Shown: piece by piece, positions 1 to 14,412 of the stretch
Layout: each line of letters opens with the position of its first letter
How positions within the stretch are numbered: position 1 is the first letter of the stretch
Origin: Lethocerus indicus
Lineage: Eukaryota; Arthropoda; Insecta; Hemiptera; Belostomatidae
DNA: 64,000 bases
Assembly (NCBI GenBank): GCA_019843655.1
Contig: JACDQD010000002.1
Span: forward strand, 9,103,393-9,167,392
Direction: 5' to 3'
The notes under the pieces: model-generated
Told to the model about the DNA's origin: nothing
Seen by the model: only the letters and a program-made list of their open reading frames with translations
Database searches by the model: none
Position numbers and translations under genes: made by a program

Positions 1-3000
1 TATTAATAAAAAAGATAGATGTACATACGTTCTTTCTGGACGTTAGTTACACTTGTGTCACTTTTCCACTGCACTATAATATCAAGTGAAAATAATTAGC
101 AATTCGAATTATAATCTAACACAATTGTAAAACAAATAAGCCTAAACTTTCATGCCGAAAAGTCACAACACTGCCACTGACAACATTCCAAAGCTGAAAG
201 GTATCTGGATATATGTCCGTCTGTGTGTTAGTTTCCTTAATTACTGTACTCTTTAAATTTATCTTAATAAGTACAATTGTGAAACATTGTATGTCGCTCC
301 CTTCTCATGATAAAGAAGCCACCCACTTGTGGCATTTATGATGTGTAACTTTTATGTAGTACGAAAACATGAGCTCGGAAATATTTTCAAGGGATGTATG
401 CAATTATTATATTGGTTTTCCTGTGACTTTAAAAATTATCTTAAGAGCTGAGAATAAAATCGCCGACATAAATTATTTTCGTTATTTTCTTGAGGAAGAA
501 ACGGACATTTTTTATTGCACAAGAAAACGTACATCCTTATTTAGAAACAACGTTATAGATTAATATTTGATAAGGAATAAATTAAAAAAATAGTTTTAAC
601 ACATATCTAAGCTTTTGCAAACAACATTTTAGATATAACGTGGGAAATTCAGGAAATAGGAAAGTTATAGGAAGTGACACCAAATCGAACCATTCGTATG
701 AATAACGATAAGCAGTCCTTTATCAGATAACAAACTCAATTTTCCTCTTTCAAAAGTCAATAAATATTACAGGTTTGTTAGTTCATTCCCTCTTCTGGTT
801 GTAGTGTGGATACTCTTTTCGCAATATTGCCAGGTTTTTTATCCTTTAGTTCAGAACTGATGTATTCCTCTTCGATGTGAATTCATTAGTAAATGTTAGA
901 GCAACTAAAATCTAGATATTTAACTATTTTCAAATAATTTTTCATTTATGCGCTGAATATCAGACAAGTCCTACAGCATGACGTGATTGAGCAATATACA
1001 CAAACCAGATGCTTCTAAAAAAAAAAACAAGATTGCAAATGAGGCTTCTGCGAGTGAAGTCACTACAATTCTCGCAGCTGAAACTGGCCATGGAAAAAAG
1101 ACCTTGTTCCGGGCATCTATAGGTTTCTTTCTAGAATCAGATAGAATGGATTCTCTGAAAATCTTTGTACCTTTCGGGTATTTACCAGAAACATTGACTT
1201 CATCAATCGTCGTTTTACCTTTTTTTTCACCCTCCAATGAAAAATACGAGGTGTTTAATTATTATTTCTTTTAAATATTATTTGTTTAATAATAATATGT
1301 ATTATACTATTATTAAATTTATTATTGATACCAGTGATCTTGATATATTTGAAATGACCGGATCTATGTGTCACTTGAACGGAGAGCTTCCTACAGTACG
1401 GAAGCATTATAAGGAAGCAGAATGAAACTATTATATAATAGAGTTGGGTAGCGGATAGATGTCTGCCAGTTTGTATTTTTAATAGTATGGCTGTACTAGG
1501 CCATGAAAACGGAAATAGCTGACAAGCTATTGATGTATCGGAAATTTATTGCTGTATGAATTCACTTGTAATCGCTTGTTTGACTGAATCGAATGGAATA
1601 CTCCTTTTATTAAGCTGCATTCGTACATGAATTATTTTTACTAACGGAATTGAGTGCAGTAACAATAGATGCTTGTCGTACATTGGCTACATAACCCTTA
1701 GTAAAAGTGGACAACAAACAAAAAGTGCTAAACAAAAATGTGTTATTCGTAAACAAATGCGCTGCAGGTGGTGAGAGAGCGTGTTCTGTTTCTCAGAAGA
1801 AGTAAATTTCTAGACCTAAGTTTGGCTGTACAGTGTGAGGAACAAACTGATCCCAGAAATAAAATCTTCACTTTCTCAATAAAATTCTCTGTTATGTAAT
1901 GTCCGAAAACAAAGCCAATGATACTTTACAAACGGAAGCGATCCCACTGACTAAATCCTTAAAACCGACATGATAACTTTATTATATTCCGAAATCACGT
2001 CACTTTCGAAAGGAGTGTACTCTTTTGGTTATCTTTGGTACGAAGGAACAGGCTGGATGTTTCATGCGTTGCAGTGATTTTCGCGTACGTACCATTTCGT
2101 GTGGTTAATATTTGATACATCCCAGCTAGAAGTAGATAGTAAAACATCCTGCAATAGCTTCTTCCACTATTTGTTATTGTACATCGTGGATTAAGACTGC
2201 CATTTTAGATCTCTCAGTTTTGCTGATGTCAGTTGTATTAATAGGGCTTCAGTGAAACCGTTATAAACACCTAGAACAGAGTAACCTATATTCCAAGCGG
2301 AGTTCCGAAACTGCTGTCAGTATTTATATAACATTGATCTAATCTTTGCGGGAACTCTAGCATTAAGTTTTATTGTTTGTTAATACCAACAATATTGAAA
2401 CAATATCAATCGAAATAGGATAATATAATTATTATCCTATTTCGATTGATATTGTTTCAACGATTCGGTTGTTGTATGTTGCATTTGCAGAAGTACACAA
2501 TAAGCTAATTTTGTGCACTTTCGAGGTTGATTATGAATACAAAATTAAAGAGAGTTGCAAGACTTTATTGTATGCTCGAAGGTAGGAAAAAAGGGAACTC
2601 GACTGAACTTTCATTGTCTTCAGAAAATAGATCCAATTGAAACATTTTGAAACTTCTTACAAGAAGTTTCACAGAATCTTCCGAACATTGCTCCAGCGGA
2701 GCGGAGAAGCCACCTGCCCTGCAGTTCCAAGAAGGTGTGATTCACACTCAAATTATTATAAAACGTTTTTCTTTTACCGATTCTTCTTGTCCTAATGGAA
2801 GATTCAAGAGAGGGCAAGCTATTCGTACATAAATATGTTCTAAATTAGTAAATAACCACTTTCGTTATCTTATTGTTATAGGTCACTAAGTATCGCAATG
2901 AGCCAAATTGCATTAACCTCCATCCGGAGGCAACAAGGACTCCTCGTTGCGTAACCAATGTTTCCAATTCCCAGTCCATAAGAAATTACCGGTTACCCAA

Positions 3001-3696
3001 TTTTTAAGTTGCAGGCTCAAGTAACTATTCCAGAAACGGCTCCTGTTGTAATAAATGCATTTCAGGTGTCTTTGAAATAACGGAGAACACAAATACGGCG
3101 ATAGTAGATGTATTTAGTCTCAAGGACATAAGATATATTTGCAGTGTCGTTGTATTATCTACGTAATTTGGAGAACAGTTTTTCCTTTATGAATTTTCAT
3201 TACTTAAACATGTGTATACACCAACATACGGACGTTAAGAAAAGAAGTTTTCTTCAGCTGGTCCCTACAATTGGCACAGTTCTGAAACGTAATTATGAGG
3301 GCTCTGGGCCTAAGCCCAGTAGGGTTTAGGGCTCTGGCGCATGGATCCCTGCAAGATGCCAGCTGCTACCCTCTCAACCCACAGAGCAATGATAACAATG
3401 TCAACTATTTCACATTTATTTAAACTGATCTACCTTCACTGCATTTTATTATGCAGTTTCAACCACAAGTTACATTATTAAAAGAAGTTTGAAATCAAAC
3501 GTTTATAGCACAACTAAATTGTCATGACAGTGCATAACGCAGGGCTAAGAGAAGCATTGCGTTTTAGAAATACAGGGAAAAACGTGTGATGAGAATGCCG
3601 TACGTCATCAATTCGAAACTAAAAAAAGCTGTCAATGAGGTAACAAAAAATTAGTTTAGAATACATGTTTTGCGGTCTGCGAGGGGTTGGAATATT
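1..3696. other. Gene-poor AT-rich stretch
   Basis: I see no supportable gene here on either strand. The open frames are short (under 100 codons), have no recognisable domain and have no matching splice partners. The only structured item is the perfect palindrome at 2395-2460, listed separately. Confidence 0.6.
2395..2460. repeat. Perfect 30-bp inverted repeat with 6-nt loop
   Basis: The left arm (2395-2424) is the exact reverse complement of the right arm (2431-2460), separated by six bases. No mismatch was found reading both arms base by base. The RNA or single strand would fold into a perfect 30-bp hairpin. No gene or transposon terminal repeat explains it. It may be a tiny snapback insertion, a hairpin RNA locus or an inverted-duplication scar. 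Confidence 0.9.
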
Positions 3697-4690
3697 GTAG
3701 ATTTCGTGTGTTTCTGTCTCCTCTCGCTGGTTTGATCTTTTGCTGGACCGATTTTGGCCGCTCGCCATCTTCAGTAGCGGTGTTAGTCACTTTGGATGTT
3801 TTTTGGGCATCCTCACTGTCACAATATGAACTGCAGTGGTTGTCTATTTGTCGTGTTTATATATATGTGTTTTGTTATTGTGTTTTTGGGGGATGGTGTT
3901 TGTCATATTTGGGTTGCGAGGGATTTTGTTAATCGGCTTAAGTCTTTGTCCGATTATAGGCCAGTTAAAACAAAAAGACAAAAAAAAACAGTTTATTTTT
4001 AGTAATCTAGTTAATCCGTGCAAGGGCACTCAACGAACGATTTTTATTTAACTAGCGCCCCCCTTAGTATGGTGCGGAAATGTACTTAACTAATGTTTAT
4101 TGGGTGCACTAGCACCGATAAACTAGCCCCCCTGGGGTGGTGCGGAAATGTACTTAACTATCGTTCGCTGGGTGCATTTACACTGACAAACTAGCGATAA
4201 ACTAGAGCCCCTTGAGGGTCTTGCAGAAATGTACTTAACTAAAGTTCGTTGGGTGCATCGATTAACTAGATTACTAAAAATAAAAGTTTTCCAATAAATT
4301 TTGGATTAACAGGAAAACTTTTGTGATCATAAATACACAATACCAGATAGGTTTCCTGTCATATATTTGGAAGTCCGAACCAAATAGTTGTGTGATCCAG
4401 CGTGCGTGTAATATATTTGACCGATAATCCGACAAACACTTTAGCAGATTAATAAAATCCCTCGCAACCCAAATATGACAAACAACATCCCCAAAAACAC
4501 AATAACAAAACACATATATATACACACGACAAACAGACAACCACAGCCACAGTGCAATTGACATTCAAAAATGCAAAAAACATCCGAAGTGGCAGTGACT
4601 AACACCGCTACTGAAGATGGCGAGCAACCAAAACCGGTCTAGCAAAAGACCAAACCATCGAGAGGGGACAGAAACACACGAAATCTGCGG
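3697..4690. mobile_element. Foldback-type transposable element with long inverted arms
   Basis: A left arm from about 3697 to 4013 is repeated in inverted orientation from about 4690 back to 4255. Shared landmarks include TTTCGTGTGTTTCTGTC at the outer ends, GGTCTTTTGCTAGACCGG-like cores, CACCGCTACTGAAGATGGCG and a CTAGTTAATC inner edge. The right arm carries extra sequence near 4290-4430. No transposase is encoded, so it is non-autonomous. Arm fragments of the same family recur at about 23590-23730, 34900-35090, 40860-40930 and 54795-54990. The family could also be described as a long-TIR MITE. Confidence 0.75.
4049..4265. repeat. Three imperfect ~70-bp tandem repeats inside the foldback element
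   Basis: Three consecutive units each read roughly AACTAG, a C-rich run, then GTGCGGAAATGTACTTAACT and GTTCGTTGGGTGCA. They start near 4049, 4120 and 4199. Direct repeats in the middle of long inverted arms are typical of foldback elements. Confidence 0.75.
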
Positions 4691-7600
4691 TAACAAAAAA
4701 CGTTTAATTATGTTCTTACCGGCTTATGCCAAAAAACTATATAACAGGAACGATAATCATTAATGTTTTGTTACCCTTAATGAGTTAATTACCCAAAACA
4801 CTAAATAGGAAGCAAGCAATGTACAATTAATTTCCATTGTCAAGAAAACTGACAAGGAAATTCTTTGGTGAAGTAATATATATGAATTTTATTTGAAGTT
4901 ATAACACTTTTCAAAATGATCGGCAGTTAGTATTTAGTTTTATACAATAGAAACGACAGGCCTGGAGAGTGCTACATCAGTGAAACAGACCTCTCACTCC
5001 CTCTCCACCTGACGTCATTTGCTAATGATGCCAACCGTAATTAACTTGAAAGAAATATCAGTTGTCTTATTTTTCGTACACTTTTAAGACAGTAAATAAA
5101 ACAGACAATAATACTTGGTTTGCAACACTAATAACGATCTGTTTGTGTAACCGTAGTTCGATTATAAAATGAAGAACAATTCAAATGACAAAACATTTCA
5201 AGGAAGAAACAATGTTTCAGGATATACTGCTAAACAAGTATGTAAATATAACGGGCACTCTGTTATGGTACAGTTGCAATGATATAATGACATCATCAAC
5301 ATGATAACTATGTTATTTCACAATTTTCCTGATATGCAATATATGGGGGGCGTATAATTAATTAACCTCGAGCATGATATACTAGTATAGGATTGCGCCT
5401 GATAAATAGTAGTAAAATTATTAACCGCAGGTAATAATCACTCTAATTTGGTTCCAGTCTGATCACTTATTCCGATGTTCTATTATCAACTGATTGTGCC
5501 GTCTTCGCTTAAATTATTCACAGTGATGTATTACATATAAACAAGACTATTCAGTTTCAAAGTGGTGAGAGAATCCATATGTACTGGTATTTTTTTTTAA
5601 ACGATTAGTACGTTTTGAAAACATTTTAAGATATTTAAAGACAAATTTCACTGTCAGTGCAAATTAATGAAATCTAAGGACAACGTTATTGGGCCAAGAT
5701 GAACCGAGGACATTTAAGGACGTATTTTGTTCTTGTTTCACATTTAGCTCTGTTATAAGTTAGATGTTTTGCGTCTCTATGATTCGAGGTCGTTGTCTTG
5801 TCATAGGAACAGTCACAAGGACGCGGTTGGCAAACGTCGTCTATCAATTCCACAGGTATTCAACACCCAGAACTACACATGCAGTTTTCTCGCAGCCACT
5901 TTAAGAAGTATATTACCTTTTACAATATTAACAATTACAATTATATTAACGAATTACAAAATGTTTAATTTCCTCCCTATTATTCGTTCTTTTATTTATT
6001 CATATCTTTACGAGAACTAAATTCTAATGGGTTTTCTGGATATATTCATTAAATATGCTTTTGTATTTAAATACCTATTTATTAAATGAGTTTGAAACTG
6101 TATTCACCACGGAATTTATTCTCAGACCCATAAGAATGATGCGTCATAAAGCAGCACACCATTTGCGCATTTCGTACTGGATGATTCAAGTTTCGTTTCT
6201 TAGTTGCTTGTTCGGCAGTAGATAAGATACTGTTAGATAATTCTTATCACCTAAATAGGCGTTCTGACGGCCGCGCGGCTCGATAGTACGACTGACCCAT
6301 GTACGAACTAGAAATTTACTTTCTCCAGAGAGACAGACGTACTTTTAACAGAGAGAGCTACTATATACATCAGAAAGCTTTTTGGTTGAAAATGGTTGAA
6401 AAAAACAAACAGTGTTTCAACTGTGTAAAAACAAGAAGTTAAAGACACTTCAATGGATTTACACACGGAATTTTATTAAGTGGAAGCATTAATTTGCCAC
6501 ATACTGAGATTTTGCGACCTAAATACATCTTTGGTAATGCGCATGGCATGTGTGCATTTTGTGCCAATACATTCGGGTATTCGTGATCATAATCCGTCTT
6601 TTCACGCATCTCATATATAAAATTGAATTTACATTATAGCCTAATTAAAAAATAAAATTAAAAGATACTACTGTTAAAAGAAACTACTACTGATCCGTTT
6701 TCAAGGTAAGAAATATTTTTTGCATGTGGTTTAAGCAAGTCACCCTTTTGATATTCATGTTAGGTAATAACAAACAGACTAAAAAATTACAAACAGTTTT
6801 CTTCTGATGAGAATCCATAATTAATGTCATTCTCCAAGATTAAATGGGGACTCCGCTATCGGCTCCGGAAAGAGAAATGTACAAAAGCAGAACGAATGAA
6901 GTAATAAAGAACCGACATGCAGATAAAACGTGGAAACGCTGAGAAATAAGACACGATTTACTGCTCACTTTATACAAATTGCTGTCAGCAATTTTCTTGT
7001 AAAGAGCAGACGACAAACGCGGGTATCCCGTCGGCTAAACTACGTTTCAATAAGAACTAAGAGATGAGAATAAACTGGGATATAAAACTTGCTACATCCG
7101 TACATGAATATCAATAAAGGTCGTTTCAAAGTGAAACAATAACAATAATAAGCAAAAACCATCGTACATGTGATTTCATGAAAGAAAATATATTTCATTA
7201 CCAAAATGTACATATATTTAAAATTGGTATAGACGTAATGTTGTGACTATCATCAACATTACTATTTTTGGTATGCTCTGATTTCTTGGTATGATGTGAA
7301 ACCGGCTTTGGTACCGCGCCAAAGTTAGTCAGTAGTAATCATTTATCATCTATTAGTCGTAAATTCGCCATCTGGCAGAAATATCATTACACAATAATTG
7401 GGGTTGTGCACAGTCTTCTAACGTTTGTGTTTAGTTAATACTTCCGTTGTAATTAGAGTTCATATATCCTTAAATTGATTAAACATTCGTAATACTTGAA
7501 CAATAAATAATATGGTCTAATAAAGTATTAACAAGAAGTATCCTTCTCTAAAGAAAGTACTAACAACGTTCAGTTTTTCATGTCCGTGCACAGTAATTCT

Positions 7601-10600
7601 TAGTATATGACTTGCAGTCATTTTTCTACGAATCAAATGAGTTTATATTTCCATTACTTGGAAGCTGATATCGAATACATGCGGATACTATTCCTTTGGT
7701 CCTTATCACTTTGGAGACTGTAAATCAGCGATCTCCAGCTGTCAGAAAAAATTGTTATTTCGGAAACGATGTTTCCAAAAATACACTGTACGCTTTTTTC
7801 GATCCACTGTTTACGCAATATACTTCTGTTCTCCTTTTTTTAAAATCTTTTCTTTTATAGTGCAATTATGCCTGTGCCGTTATACGCTTGTCAGTTTGCC
7901 TTTTATTATGCGTAATGTTTTCACAGGGAAATTGCAAACAGGTAATTGCCATCATGGTAATATTGCCCATCATGACGCTCCGAATTCAACAATTTACCAA
8001 TGACAAATTTGACCATTACCAGACTTTTGGCAATGGAAAATGTGATCGGAATCAATCGGCAAGCCGACACAAACATCTAAGTGTTATTTATATATAGCCA
8101 AGTATCTAGTGGTATAAATCAACTTTGTACGAGAAGAATATGAAATAACATGAGTACGAGAAATTGCAACGTGTCTAAGTAATGGGAAAAAGATTTGAAA
8201 AAAACTGAAGGACCAGGAAGCTGAATCGCCTAGAGGAAGTTAACATCACTAATGAGGCGGGGAAAGGATGACTCTTACAGAACACCCCGCGTCATCCTAA
8301 CTAGTGTACAGTTAATTGTGTACACGAAGGCTATGGGAATCCTATTGTTCATAACCCAATAATCTATATACAACAAAAAACCGCAGTCAAGGTTGCGGTG
8401 TTTGTTCGGTTTCTATAAAAGCCATTAAACGTTCTAGCATCCTTGGAAATAGTGCAACAGGGGATTCGAACGTTGTGAAACGTTTACGATGTTAGTCGAT
8501 TTCTCTATGTATGACTTCCTGCGGTCCTGCACTCTTACTCAGAATACAGTAGACGGGGGAGGTTGTTGGAATAAGGAAATTTATGAAAATGGATTGGTTA
8601 GTAAGCGGGACCATAACTTTAAGAACCACTACAAGGCGTAAAGAAAAGTAAGTAAAGTAAGAGCTTTTTATTTCTTTTAGACAAAGTTTTCTCTCATTGC
8701 TAAAATGTAATGGATTGAGTAATATATCACATACTGCTAATGGCAATATACACCACAACTTTCTTGTTATACTTATAAATAAATGAATAAAGTACATAAT
8801 GTAGACGTCGAGTAGAGAACAATGACAATGTTATAATGAGCAGAGTTCGTATAAAGGAAGAATAATTTTTTTTAGATAGTGTCATGACGCTCGTGCGTTC
8901 TTATTTATTTAACCGGATGTTAATATCGTACTAAGATTGGATTTTTCCTGCAGTTACAGATGAAACAGACATAATCTCAATTACTTAGAAAGGAAGAAGA
9001 ATACGATTAACACATGTTCTCGATACTCCTAATAGACTAAACGATAATTATGTACAAGGATAAAGAAAACAAAAACCCGCAATATCCCGTAGTATATTAG
9101 GAAGAAAATAATTTGAATAAAACTCTACATTAATGGCTAACAAAAATAATTAATATTTTAATCTGAAACGGAATTCAAACATAGAACTCACATTCGTAAA
9201 GCCCTCGTTATCATTAAGAGTAGCCAATAAATATTTGTGGGGGGGAGTGTTTATATTGAATAGATAGAGATTATGGAATAACCAATATTTATCCTTTGAT
9301 TTTTGAGTTATATCTTTTGAATTATACGAAGTTACCCTCTTATAAATGCATTTACATCCCAAATTAGACTACAAAGCATTCACTCGTATTCTCGTACATC
9401 TAGTCTAATAATAATAATGAGGGGGAAGGTGAAAACATTCAGACAAAGTGTAATTATAAAGTCCTTTCTTCGGCATAGTACTCATAAATATCAATTTATG
9501 ACTGTCACCCTGTGGTGACATCGTTCCATTTAAAATTCTCTACATTTCGTTACTGATGTTATAGGTGACGATGTAATGGTGAAGTCTGTTTTTGGTAAAT
9601 TGTTCATCTTTCACTGCTTTCATGAAACTAGGAACCAGTGCTTCACCTTTGTGTCTTTCAGCGTAGAGCAGAAGGCTTTTCGAACCATCTTGTCCTTTCC
9701 TCCATATACCTCACCTTCCTATTTACCATTGCAATGAAACCCCTACTCTTGGGTTTCTCCAACTCGTAATCTTCTGTTTTTCCTGCGACTACTCAGAGGA
9801 ACCCGTACTTTCTTTTACATATCCGTTCGGAATTTCCTAGCCTTCTTTTCCTCCTATACAAGAACTACTCCCAAAAGGATATATTCTTCCACCTTCTCCT
9901 CAATTTGACCATTTCATCATATATATCTTCAGTTCTTTCAATGTGCATGATCTTGCAATTGGCCAAAATTAGTTCTAACCCTTTTTCTTTAAACCCTCAT
10001 ATTCCATTCCATTTCAGCCGCTTGGAGTCGGTAATTAACATGTCGACCTTATACAACAATACTTGTGTTCACATCGGCGAAATTTTCAAGTTTCTAATCT
10101 TATTAGTATTATTATTATTATATTAGAGTTATTTTTTCCTTATCTTGTATAAATTCACTTGTCAGTCACTTGTTATTGTATCAATGACTGTACCACTCCT
10201 AGGCTGTTGGGGCATTCCTTTACTCTTCGTTGTAGTATAAAGGATCCATTATCAGGTTTCTGCTCTCTAATTCCTTTAATCCAAACTTTATTGACTCCAA
10301 AATAATAACTTTATATTTTTGCGCCTACTCTTCGTCCTTTCCTGCTGACTTCAATTTAACATTTTTTGGTCTTAGGATGTAAAATTGTAAAATTATGTAA
10401 ATAATTCAATGTAAAATCCTATTTATTTATAGGTAAGCAATATATTCACTTCTTCGATCATTCTTAGGCCGCCTAATTTGTAATACACCACTTTGTGTGT
10501 ACTACCAGCTGAAAGTGAACCAGGGGTGGAAGGAAGGTAATAAATACATTTTTTCCAAACATTTAAATAAGGGATGTTACAGAATTATCAAAATCAAAAA

Positions 10601-12530
10601 ATAGATTCTGATTGAAACTAATTAAAGGACACAGAGATATTTGAGTAACGTTTCGAGGCAAATATGTGGTAAGCTAACAAACAAAACAAATTTAACTGTG
10701 ACTATCAATGCTAATAACACAACGCATACGTTGATATAATAGGACGATTCGCGTTTACGAAGAATTCCATTTGAGGCTAACGCCAGAGCAGCTAATAAAA
10801 TAAAGGTCCCAATTAAGCGACATCAACAGCGCAGAGAAGTGCTCAGCCACCAATTTGAGCTACAACTTGGTGTCACAGCAAATAATTCTATGTCAGCATG
10901 CTTTCTTTAGTTATTTCCTTCTTTTAAATATAACTGACAAAATTATTTTCCGGCGAGTAAAGAAAACAAACTACTGTATTGTATTTTGTGCTCCATTTAA
11001 CTATGAACTCAACTATCAACTATGAAAATACACTGAAAAACAAACAAAACAAATTAAAATACTATGTTTCAGGGCTTGAATCGCGTAAACCTGATAAGAA
11101 CACACAAAATTCCATTTTTCAGGGCGTAATTACATCGTAATACATGAAAGAATAATACGAATAAGGTTTCAGGTAAAAAAAGGACTGTTCCCTAAAAGGA
11201 AATTCGAAGACATGTTTCAAAAGGCGTTTAGGCGATATTCCATAATCATCACATTTTATTATAAGAATGATGAGCTGATTAAAGCGAATAATTTCAATGT
11301 GTGTATATATGTATATTCTGACATTGTCTACCGTCCGAGTTGGGTGAAATATGTCCAGATACTGATCTGTAGTTCCAAGAGGTAGTAAAACAAATACACA
11401 ATTGAAATCGCAGAACGAGTTGTGTGTGAAAAATTATTTTTAGATATTATGCCAGTACCAGACTTGTTCTATTTGTGAATTCCACCACATTCGGTCAGCC
11501 ACAATTAATTATAGTTTGATTACAGTCTGACGCATCACTGCAATATTAATTTGCAAATAACGACTCTGCGTTCTTATCCGCCTTTGATAGCATTACTAAT
11601 TGTGGACGTATGTATTCTGAATAGTAATTATAAAGGCTTGCTATAATGAAACAGATACGAGGCCGGAACGGATGGCAAAAATAAATATTTACTACCATAC
11701 GTCCCTGACACTACCCATGTGTTAGAGAGGAAGAAAGGGACACAGGAACAGGTAGTAAAAAGTAGCAGGTAGAGCGGTTTATGAGGGTTGTTACCCCATC
11801 GCACATTCCACAGAATATTCTTGCACTTCAGCCATCTTGCAATAACTATAGGGTTGTCTCATAACCGGTTTCGCCTTTTTGCCATCGTTAGTACGAATGT
11901 GTGCTTCATCCTACCCTTCGATGAAGCATCCTGTCGGCAACGTCATTGCATTGTAACTGTCAATATTGACGACGGAATGTTACTGACGATGGCGACAAAT
12001 CGCGAATTAGAACGAAATACGCGAGTGGTGACAGAAAATTGCAACAGTGGTGAAATTAAAAATTCCATTGGACCTCCTAACAAATTGCTTAAATTCTGAA
12101 AAGTATGAGATATGAGGTTCACAAATTTTCTACCAATTAATTTATGATCATGGCTCGCAATGAGTCAATAATTTCCTCAGATTTGGCTTTTTAATAAATT
12201 GATTCATGTTAGTTTTTGATTGAAAAATCAAGAGAGGTTGGCAGTTTACGATCCTTCCAGGGTTTTCAACTCGCCTACGTGTGTATTATATCAAGGACAA
12301 AAAATATACTCTTGCCCACACAGGTCCAACACCCCAGTATTTTCTATGCTATGAATCTTCAATTGAGCGTCTACAAATACGATTAAAAACGTTTAATAAT
12401 TATTTGTAACTGACTGCAAAACTACCAAATAATGTTAGATAAAAAATTGCTTAACTAATGGTTGATGACCCAATTTATCGTGTATTTTGAGCATCAATTT
12501 GTCAGACTCATGATCTCTACTAGACTACCG
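4691..12530. other. Gene-poor AT-rich stretch
   Basis: No gene could be supported. Open frames here do not resemble a known domain, show no repeated or spliced pattern and have no promoter or poly(A) context. One example is 11788-12099 on the plus strand, 103 codons. A slightly more GC-rich part at about 9560-9960 reads like an old decayed insertion but I cannot identify it. Confidence 0.55.
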
Positions 12531-12583
<53 letters not shown>

Positions 12584-12626
12584 ATGTATGTATGTATGTA
12601 TGTATGTATGTATGTATGTATGTATG

Positions 12627-12686
<60 letters not shown>
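12531..12686. repeat. Compound microsatellite (TG)n-(TATG)n-(TA)n
   Basis: A TG dinucleotide run (about 12537-12567) passes into a TATG/TGTA tetranucleotide run (to about 12630) and then a pure TA run (to 12686). The plus-strand open frame over it, ending in alternating Tyr-Ile, is only a by-product of the repeat. Confidence 0.95.
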
Positions 12687-12688
<2 letters not shown>

Positions 12689-12690
12689 CT

Positions 12691-14404
12691 GACCTGATTA
12701 AATGGGGAATTTCATTTTTACTAGCTTCTTGGAGAAAATTACTGCCTAATATTAGTTTGAAAATATAAATTAAATCTGTGTTTGGATGATCAGTTGGTTG
12801 TATAATTCTGACTGATTTATTTTCAGTTATGTTAGGAAAAAGCCATAAATGCCTAACATTCTTTAAAAGAAAGTTTAAGCTGAGAATAATATTGAAGTAA
12901 ATAAAATTATATTAACTAATATGTTTGAATTATACTTCTTAAAACTATAAGTACATTTAAACACTAATAAATTTACATTTAAAACATCATGGTGAAATCA
13001 TGCTTATAATTCTGTCCCTTTCCAGTTCATGCAATTACCAATTACTGCTCTTTGAATCATGAGCAAGTGAAAAATAACCAAGAAACATTTCATTGTTATT
13101 ACACTATTGACACTTCACACCTGGGTCATTCGCACTGTATTTGCCTTACCGCTTATTTATTTAGTAAGAATTGTTTTGAACGTAATATATATTGCCAGAC
13201 TTCCCTCAGAAGCGGTAAGATGTAACAAGAACTGATTAGTGAACAAGGACCCTCAACCTATTAAATTTATTCCCCCTACTAAATTCCCCCTACGATTTCT
13301 CCCACAGTGTACAGTTGAAATCATACTAGTCCAAAATAGACAGTTTACAATTACTACGATCTAACTTTCACTTCTGTAGCAATATGCCATACATAATAAA
13401 AGGAAATGCTTCATACTCGTTGGATAATCGTCGATATCTTTAGTAATAAAGGGAACATCTTGCATTGTTAAAGTCAAATATATTAAATATTTATCGATAG
13501 CGCTTCAATGAGAATGGCTGTGTTCTAGCTCAATAGTTCGAACAGTCAATAAAACCATTTTTGATTTCGAAATACGATTATAAATTAAGGATAGCATCAA
13601 GAAATTACCATTAGTCCAGTTATTTTCCGAATCCTTTCACTAATGTCCTTCCGCAGAACATGAAATAAACATAAACATAAGCGAACTCAAAAATACTACC
13701 ACTAGAGACAGTAAGAGACACCGTTATAGGAGCAACTGTTCGTTTAGTAGGGCTAGTCATGATGTAATCGGAATCTCCCCCCCACTCAGCCATTATTAAC
13801 CAATAGGAAGCGTCCAATAAGAGGTCTTTATTATGTCCTGTACATAGTTCTAGAGGACTTTCGAGACATGTCTAAGACTGATAATTTGTAGTTTCTACTA
13901 AATTATGTTAATACATTTTTAAAAACTACTAATACTAGAACATTGATAAAACCTAATCTTTACAATATTTGAAGCATTAATACTGACTCTAAAACGTTTT
14001 TTAAACCAAATTTTTGAACTTATATTTTCGGTCCGGAGTCAACTCTGCTTTGGAACTATGAAAAATTAGTTCTGGTCAGTTCATGCCCAGAAATTAGCGT
14101 TATTAATAATAGTACCATTTCATGAATAAAAATTCTGCTATTGCAATAAAATGATTTTTTTTGTGTGATTTATTAAAGGTAACATTTCTAAGTTTAGGGT
14201 AACACTTCTTATATTAAGAAATAAAGCTAAGGTGATGAAAATCTTATATTGAAACAAAGAATAATCATTTTTTCTAGTTATTCATAGTGTATTTCAAATG
14301 AAAATGTTATTCAAATATTGTTTGAGATTTAAATTACTGAAATAAATAATTAAAAGCAATTTACAATCACAAAATTTTAAAATGTATAAAACAAATTGAT
14401 AATT
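12691..14404. other. 3' flank of gene A, no gene seen
   Basis: AT-rich sequence downstream of gene A with only short unrecognised open frames. Nothing structured was noticed. Confidence 0.55.
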
Positions 14405-14410
14405 TTTATT
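14405..14410 (-). terminator. Poly(A) signal AATAAA of gene A
   Basis: On the minus strand the stop codon TAG (14415-14413) is followed two bases later by AATAAA. This is close to the stop, so the 3' UTR may be very short, or a second signal further downstream may be used. Confidence 0.55.
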
Positions 14411-14412
14411 TA

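Noticed and set aside
3290..3390. GC-richer block with short inverted words, considered as a tRNA or SINE head
   Set aside because: No A/B box pair or cloverleaf could be fitted.
3687..4051. Several plus-strand frames of 61-81 codons and a minus-strand frame at 4274-4564
   Set aside because: They are mirror translations of the two foldback arms and have no protein similarity that I recognise.
11788..12099. 103-codon plus-strand open frame
   Set aside because: There is no known domain, no splice or promoter support, and a composition like the flanks.
12462..12692. 76-codon plus-strand open frame
   Set aside because: It is the translation of the compound microsatellite (alternating Cys-Val, Tyr-Val, Tyr-Ile).
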